Shown: piece after piece, positions 59,971 to 64,000 of the stretch | Layout of the letters: every line of letters starts with the position of its first letter | How positions within the stretch are numbered: the first letter of the stretch is position 1 | Source: Ramlibacter humi | GTDB taxonomy: Bacteria > Pseudomonadota > Gammaproteobacteria > Burkholderiales > Burkholderiaceae_C | Length of the DNA: 64,000 bases | Assembly: GCF_004681975.1 (NCBI RefSeq) | Contig: NZ_SMLK01000003.1 | Coordinates: 248,001 to 312,000, forward strand | Reading direction: 5' to 3' | Made by a program: the position numbers and the translations under genes | Notes under the pieces: model-generated | Databases searched by the model: none | Told to the model about the DNA's origin: nothing | What the model saw: the letters and a program-made list of their open reading frames with translations, nothing else

Positions 59971-60447
59971 CTACGGAGCCGTCCAGCTGCCCGACTTGCC
60001 GCCCTTCTTCTCCAGCAGCTTCACGTCGGTGATGGTCATCCCCCGATCCACCGCCTTGCACATGTCGTAGATCGTCAGCAGCGCCACCTGCACCGCCGTC
60101 AGCGCCTCCATCTCCACGCCGGTGGGCCCGACGGTCTCGGCGGTGGCAGTGCACGTCACGGCATTCGCCGCTTCGTTCAGCTCGAATTCCACCGCCACGC
60201 GCGTCAGCGCCAGCGGGTGGCACAGCGGGATCAGGTCGCTGGTGCGCTTGGCGCCCTGGATGCCGGCGATGCGCGCGATGCCCAGCACGTCGCCCTTCTT
60301 CGCGGTACCCGACTTCACCAGCGCCAGCGTGGCCGGCTGCATGACGATGCGGCCCGCGGCGATGGCCACGCGGTGCGTCGGCGCCTTCGCGGCCACGTCG
60401 ACCATATGGGCCTGGCCTTGGGAATCGAAGTGGGTGAGGCCGCTCAT
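59971..60447 (-). CDS. moaC: cyclic pyranopterin monophosphate synthase MoaC
   Basis: MoaC converts 3',8-cyclo-dihydro-GTP (from MoaA) to cPMP in molybdenum cofactor synthesis. The 158-residue protein has the family motifs [38 protein letters not shown] and the catalytic [11 protein letters not shown] (Asp and Lys). Single gene here; other moa genes are not in the window. The 231 bp between it and the transketolase operon contain no recognisable gene. Confidence 0.97.
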   Translation of the reverse strand: MSGLTHFDSQGQAHMVDVAAKAPTHRVAIAAGRIVMQPATLALVKSGTAKKGDVLGIARIAGIQGAKRTSDLIPLCHPLALTRVAVEFELNEAANAVTCTATAETVGPTGVEMEALTAVQVALLTIYDMCKAVDRGMTITDVKLLEKKGGKSGSWTAP

Positions 60448-60545
60448 GCCGCAGGGGTAAGGAGTAATCCGGGGATCGCGGCATCATACGGCGCGTCCCG
60501 GGCCTGTTACCTTCCATTTACGGTTCTGGCGCATCATTCCCATCG

Positions 60546-62054
60546 ATGGCGTTCACCTTCCGTCACTATCCCCGCCGGCTCGCGGCCGCGGCCCTCGCCG
60601 CCGTGATGGCCTGTGCACCGCTCGCGCGCGCGCAATTGCCCACGCTGGGCGATGAGAGCGAGATGACCAGCTCGGCCGAGCGCCGGCTGGGCGAGAAGAT
60701 CGCGCGCGAGCTCTATCGCGACCCGGACTACATCGACGATCCGGTGCTGGTGGAATACGTGCAGGGCGTGTGGCAGCCGCTGCTGGCGGCTTCGCGCGCG
60801 CGCGGTGACCTGACGGCGGAACTGGACCAGCGATTCGCGTGGCAGGTGCTGCTGGGCAAGGATCGCACCGTCAACGCCTTCGCGCTGCCCGGCGGCTGGA
60901 TGGGGCTGCACCTGGGCCTGATCAGCGTCACCACCAGCCGCGACGAACTCGCGTCCGTGCTGGCGCACGAGCTGAGCCACGTGACGCAGCGGCACATCTC
61001 GCGCCTCACCAGCCAGGAAAAGCGGCAGGCGCCTTGGGTGATCGGCGCCATGATCCTGGGCGCGCTCGCCGGGCGCAAGAGTCCCGACGCGGCCAACGCG
61101 ATGATCAGCGGCAGCCAGGCCGTGGCCATGCAGGGGCAGCTGAATTTCTCGCGCGACATGGAGCGCGAGGCCGACCGCGTCGGCTACAACGTCCTCACGC
61201 AGGCCGGCTTCGACCCGCAAGGCTTCGTCACCATGTTCAACAAGCTGACGCAGGCCGCGCGGCTGAACGACAGCGGCGACTACCCGTACCTCCGCACGCA
61301 CCCGATGACGACCGAGCGTGCCGCCGACATGCAGGCGCGCCAGCAACTCCTGCCGCGCGAGAAGGCGCCGGCCGCGCCGTCGCTGGAGCACTCGCTGATG
61401 GCTGCCCGGGCGCGCGCCCTGTCCGCCGTGGGCGTCGACGCGCTGCGCACGCTGGTGCATGACGCGGCCAGCATGCCCGCCAACGTGGCGCCGGTGCGGC
61501 GCGCATCGCTGCTCTACTCGGCCAGCCTCGCCGCCTCGCGCCTGCGCGATACCGGCACGGCGGTCACGCAGGCTCAACGCTTGGCTGACCAGCTGAAGGA
61601 CGACGCGGTGGGCGCGCGGCTCGCGCGGTTGCTGTTGGCGGAAGTGTCGATCGCGGGCGGCCGCGCCCAGTCGGCGTTGCCGTTGCTGGACGCGAACGCC
61701 ACGAAGCGGCCCGAGGTGTTGCTGTGGTCGCATGCGCGGCTGGCGACCGGCGGCGCGCCCGAAGTGGCGCAGCGGCTGCAGACATGGGTGGCGCAGCAGC
61801 CGCGCGATGCGGAGGCCTGGCACACGCTGTCCGCGGCGTACACCGCGCAGGGACAGCAGCTGCGCGCGATCCGTGCCGATGCCGAAGCGCAGGTGGCGGT
61901 GCTGGATTACGCCGCGGCGGTGGACCGGCTCAAGGCTGCGCAGGACCTGGTGCGGCGTGGTGGCGGCGGCGGCGACCACATCGAGGCTTCGATCATCGAC
62001 AGCCGCACGCGCGAAGTGGAATCACTTCTTCGGGAACAGTCGCTCGAGCGCTGA
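60546..62054 (+). CDS. bepA: BepA-like M48 family periplasmic metalloprotease
   Basis: BepA degrades or assists misassembled outer-membrane proteins, notably LptD. The 502-residue protein has a signal peptide (residues 1-29, ...APLARAQ), an M48 protease domain (about 35-270) with zinc motif LAHELSHVTQRH and the third ligand Glu in MEREADRVGY, and a C-terminal TPR-rich region (about 300-490; PEVLLWSHARLATGGAPEVA, AWHTLSAAYTAQGQ). The last 33 bp overlap the convergent gene for a small membrane protein. Confidence 0.9.
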   Translation: MAFTFRHYPRRLAAAALAAVMACAPLARAQLPTLGDESEMTSSAERRLGEKIARELYRDPDYIDDPVLVEYVQGVWQPLLAASRARGDLTAELDQRFAWQVLLGKDRTVNAFALPGGWMGLHLGLISVTTSRDELASVLAHELSHVTQRHISRLTSQEKRQAPWVIGAMILGALAGRKSPDAANAMISGSQAVAMQGQLNFSRDMEREADRVGYNVLTQAGFDPQGFVTMFNKLTQAARLNDSGDYPYLRTHPMTTERAADMQARQQLLPREKAPAAPSLEHSLMAARARALSAVGVDALRTLVHDAASMPANVAPVRRASLLYSASLAASRLRDTGTAVTQAQRLADQLKDDAVGARLARLLLAEVSIAGGRAQSALPLLDANATKRPEVLLWSHARLATGGAPEVAQRLQTWVAQQPRDAEAWHTLSAAYTAQGQQLRAIRADAEAQVAVLDYAAAVDRLKAAQDLVRRGGGGGDHIEASIIDSRTREVESLLREQSLER

Positions 62055-62375
62055 ATCGATGACCACGCCGATCGCCGAGTAGATCAGCGATCCCACCAGC
62101 GCCGGCAGGAATCCCTTCACCTGGAAGCCGTCCAGCAGCGTGGCCGCGGCCCAGAACATCAGGGCGTTGATCACGAACAGGAACAGTCCCAGCGTCACCA
62201 CCGTCACCGGCAGCGTCAGCACGACGAGCACGGGACGCACCACCAGGTTGAGCAGGCCGATGACGAAGGCGGCCAGCAAGGCGGCGGTGAAGTTCTTCAC
62301 CTCGACGCCCGAATAGACCGCGGCCACGAACAGCAGCGCGACGGCGCTGAGCAGCCATTTGGCGACCAGTTTCAT
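62022..62375 (-). CDS. phage holin family-like small membrane protein (PF04020 type)
   Basis: A 117-residue protein with four hydrophobic segments (KWLLSAVALLFVAAVYSG; FTAALLAAFVIGLLNLVV; VTVVTLGLFLFVINALMFW; LPALVGSLIYSAIGVVI), matching the conserved 'membrane protein of unknown function / phage holin 4_2' family common in bacteria. No lysis cassette is near, so a true holin role is unlikely. It overlaps the 3' end of the M48 gene by 33 bp, tail to tail. Confidence 0.85.
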   Translation of the reverse strand: MKLVAKWLLSAVALLFVAAVYSGVEVKNFTAALLAAFVIGLLNLVVRPVLVVLTLPVTVVTLGLFLFVINALMFWAAATLLDGFQVKGFLPALVGSLIYSAIGVVIDSALERLFPKK

Positions 62376-62465
62376 CGCGGGCAGGATAGCATCGCCGCCG
62401 CATTCGCCGGGCCCCGCGCGGGCTTGCGCGCTTGGCTATCATCCCTGCCCCGGTCCCCACGCGCC

Positions 62466-62903
62466 ATGGCAGGCATCCACATCACCGACATCGAGTCGGC
62501 CATCAACTTCTGGCGCGAGCGCAAGCCGTCGCCGGACGGCGTGACGCTGGCGCCCGAGCTGCGCGCGCTGGCCGAGGTGTACGCGCTGATGGTGTATTAC
62601 CGCGAGGACGAGGCCGACGAGAAAGGCTTCCCGCCCAAGGCGTACGAAGCCTGGAAGGCCTGGTACGACAGCACGCCGGACACGCCCTGCATCGCCATCT
62701 GCTCCACCAGCCAGGGCGATGAAACCTGCAAGGGCTGCGGGCGCACTTTCGAGGAAGTCCAGCTGTGGCCCGAGATGTCGCCCGCCGCCAAGCGCCAGAC
62801 CTGGCGCCGCATCACGCAGCACGGCGAGGCGTGGCGGTTCAACCGCTACGCGGAGCGGGCGCGCGAAGGCGCGCCGCCAAAACCGGAAGACGAGAGCCGC
62901 TGA
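62466..62903 (+). CDS. DUF3717-DUF1289 two-domain protein
   Basis: A 145-residue protein joining a DUF3717-like N-terminal segment (IHITDIESAINFWRERKPSP ... ALAEVYALMVYY) and a DUF1289-like Cys-rich C-terminal module (PCIAICSTSQGDETCKGCGRTFEEV followed by W-x-E-M), probably metal-binding through its four cysteines. Function unknown. ATG 62466 begins the conserved MAGIHITDIE. Its stop overlaps the next gene's start (TGATG). Confidence 0.82.
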   Translation: MAGIHITDIESAINFWRERKPSPDGVTLAPELRALAEVYALMVYYREDEADEKGFPPKAYEAWKAWYDSTPDTPCIAICSTSQGDETCKGCGRTFEEVQLWPEMSPAAKRQTWRRITQHGEAWRFNRYAERAREGAPPKPEDESR

Positions 62904-63205
62904 TGCGCCGCCTGGCACGCGCGCCCAACATCGCCATCGCGGCGCTGTGGGCCGACGCGCTGCGGCAGGCCGGTTTCGACGCCAGCGTGCAGCGCTACTA
63001 CCTGGGCGCCGCCGCCGGCGAGCTGCCGCCCGACCAGTGCCTGCCGGAAGTCTGGATCGCCGACGATTCGCAGGAAGCCGGTGCGCGCGAGATGCTTCAG
63101 GCGCTGCGTTCGATCCCGCAGCGTCGCTGGGCCTGCGAGTGCGGCGAGATCGTCGAAGGCGGGTTCGGCAGCTGCTGGAACTGCGGCCGCCCGGCGCCCG
63201 CCTGA
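62903..63205 (+). CDS. DUF2007-like small protein with zinc ribbon
   Basis: A 100-residue protein: an N-terminal alpha/beta part (APNIAIAALWADALRQAGFDASVQRYYLGAAAG) similar to 'putative prokaryotic signal-transducing' DUF2007 domains, and a C-terminal zinc ribbon with two CxC/CxxC knuckles (WACECGEIVEGG and SCWNCGRP). Starts within the stop of the DUF1289 gene, so it is translationally coupled. Function unknown. Confidence 0.75.
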   Translation: MRRLARAPNIAIAALWADALRQAGFDASVQRYYLGAAAGELPPDQCLPEVWIADDSQEAGAREMLQALRSIPQRRWACECGEIVEGGFGSCWNCGRPAPA

Positions 63206-63268
63206 ACGAACTGGATCCGCGCCTGCGCGGGATGAGTTACCGGCTCGCGCGATGCGCCGGGCGTGACG

Positions 63269-63829
63269 TCACTTCCACCGAACCGGCTCGATGTCCGCGC
63301 TGCCCAGCGGCGACGACAGCATCAGCGAGCCTTCCTGGATGGTCGCCTGCAGCTGCATGCTGCGCTCGGCCAGTGCGGCCAGCGCCTGCGACGCTTCGGA
63401 GGGAAAGCGCCAGACCTGCAGCTTGTCCAGGCGCGACACCTTGTTCTCCATTCCGCGCCACCACACTTCGGCGGCGTGATGGAACGCGTACACGATCACC
63501 TGGTCGGCGCGGGAACACGCGCGCACCAGCGGCTTTTCTTCCGGCTGGCCGACCTCGATCCAGCGCACCACGCGGCCGGTGAAGTCGCGCACCAGCGCGT
63601 CGGGATCGTCGGGATCCGACAGGCCCGCGCCGAAGCCGAGGGTGGCGTCGCCGCCGCAGTCGGTCTGCAGCGAGTGCGCGTTCAGCGCCAGCGCGGCCAG
63701 CCGCACCATCATGCGTTCGTCGGTCTCGCTGGGGTGCCGCGCCAGCGTCAGCGCGTGGTCGGCGTAGTAGCCGCGGTCGATGTCGGCGACCGCCAGCTGC
63801 GCCTTGAAGACGGTGGACTTGAGCGCCAC
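63269..63829 (-). CDS. yaeQ: YaeQ family protein
   Basis: A 186-residue YaeQ protein, full length for the family: MALKSTVFKAQLAVADIDRGYY start, RHPSETDERMMVRLAALAL, WIEVGQPEEKPLVRACSRAD and a beta-rich C-terminus. The fold is related to PD-(D/E)xK nucleases (ExE/ExK-like IEVGQPEEK visible), but activity is not established; E. coli YaeQ was once linked to RfaH-independent haemolysin expression. It lies 5 bp after the purB stop on the same strand. Confidence 0.92.
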   Translation of the reverse strand: MALKSTVFKAQLAVADIDRGYYADHALTLARHPSETDERMMVRLAALALNAHSLQTDCGGDATLGFGAGLSDPDDPDALVRDFTGRVVRWIEVGQPEEKPLVRACSRADQVIVYAFHHAAEVWWRGMENKVSRLDKLQVWRFPSEASQALAALAERSMQLQATIQEGSLMLSSPLGSADIEPVRWK

Positions 63830-63834
63830 GCGCG

Positions 63835-64000
63835 TCAGGCGCGGCGCGCCAGGTCAGCCGCGGCGCCGATGTAGCTGGCGGGCGTCATCGCGAGCAGGCG
63901 GTCGCGCTCTTCCTGCGGGATGTCCAGCGAGCGGATCAGCCCGTGCAGGTCCTCGGCGCGCACGGTCTTGCCGCGCGTCACTTCCTTGAGCTTCTCGTAC
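63835..64000 (-). CDS. purB: adenylosuccinate lyase, C-terminal end (partial)
   Basis: The last 54 codons of PurB, running off the right edge of the window: YEKLKEVTRGKTVRAEDLHG ... IPQEERDRLLAMTPASYIG, the characteristic C-terminal segment of PurB, ending in DLARRA. PurB acts twice in purine synthesis, splitting fumarate from SAICAR and from adenylosuccinate. The catalytic residues are outside the window. Confidence 0.85.
   Translation of the reverse strand, partial: YEKLKEVTRGKTVRAEDLHGLIRSLDIPQEERDRLLAMTPASYIGAAADLARRA

Noticed and set aside
62022-62375. Possible phage remnant because of a holin-family match
   Set aside because: No lysin, integrase or attachment site nearby; this small membrane family is common in non-phage contexts.

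Overview
This is a high-G+C (visibly about two-thirds G+C) chromosomal segment with long, tightly packed genes and no phage, IS or CRISPR. Protein sequences and gene content (lptD-surA-rsmA, recA-recX with a CTGT-N8-ACAG LexA box, sucCD, TctDE-type two-component pair, type IV pilins from -24/-12 promoters) point to a betaproteobacterium of the Burkholderiales, most like Comamonadaceae (Ramlibacter/Variovorax relatives). The placement rests on recognition, not on a search.

Layout. 1-10 kb: M20 peptidase, lysophospholipase, an operon amgK-rsmE-MFS, and divergent from it lptD-surA-rsmA. 10-17 kb: secreted barnase-like RNase with barstar, malic enzyme, a ParD-like/zeta-like toxin-antitoxin pair with a 10-bp-phased operator, and an AdoMetDC-like gene-murU-pepP operon. 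17-31 kb: tkt and gap, a membrane adenylate cyclase, GNAT, topoisomerase III carrying a C-terminal SWIB domain divergent from a SET-domain methyltransferase, birA, a SPOR-like protein, GST, a TctD/TctE two-component pair separated by a long hairpin, MarR. 31-36 kb: recA-recX, argC, sucCD.

36-47.7 kb is the most interesting part: a co-oriented block encoding a CHASE2 Ser/Thr kinase, PP2C phosphatase, double-FHA protein, CHASE2 adenylate cyclase, class II-type cyclic-nucleotide phosphodiesterase, GAF-MshEN-PilB-type ATPase, then two nearly identical type IV pilin genes, each with its own sigma-54 promoter. The first pilin promoter also carries a perfect TGTGA-N6-TCACA (CRP/Vfr-type) palindrome plus a degenerate second copy 29 bp downstream. 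My reading is a phospho-threonine plus cAMP control unit for pilus extension and pilin expression.

47.7-59.8 kb: surface-glycan and probable pilin-glycosylation genes. These are a TPR/GT41 (OGT-like) glycosyltransferase, a PglL/Wzy-type O-ligase, a YfhO-like membrane protein, a zinc-ribbon methyltransferase, GtrA, an epimerase-GtrB-type fusion and a split transketolase. 59.9-64 kb: moaC, a BepA-like M48 protease, small conserved proteins, yaeQ and the 3' end of purB. No intergenic gap exceeds 300 bases.
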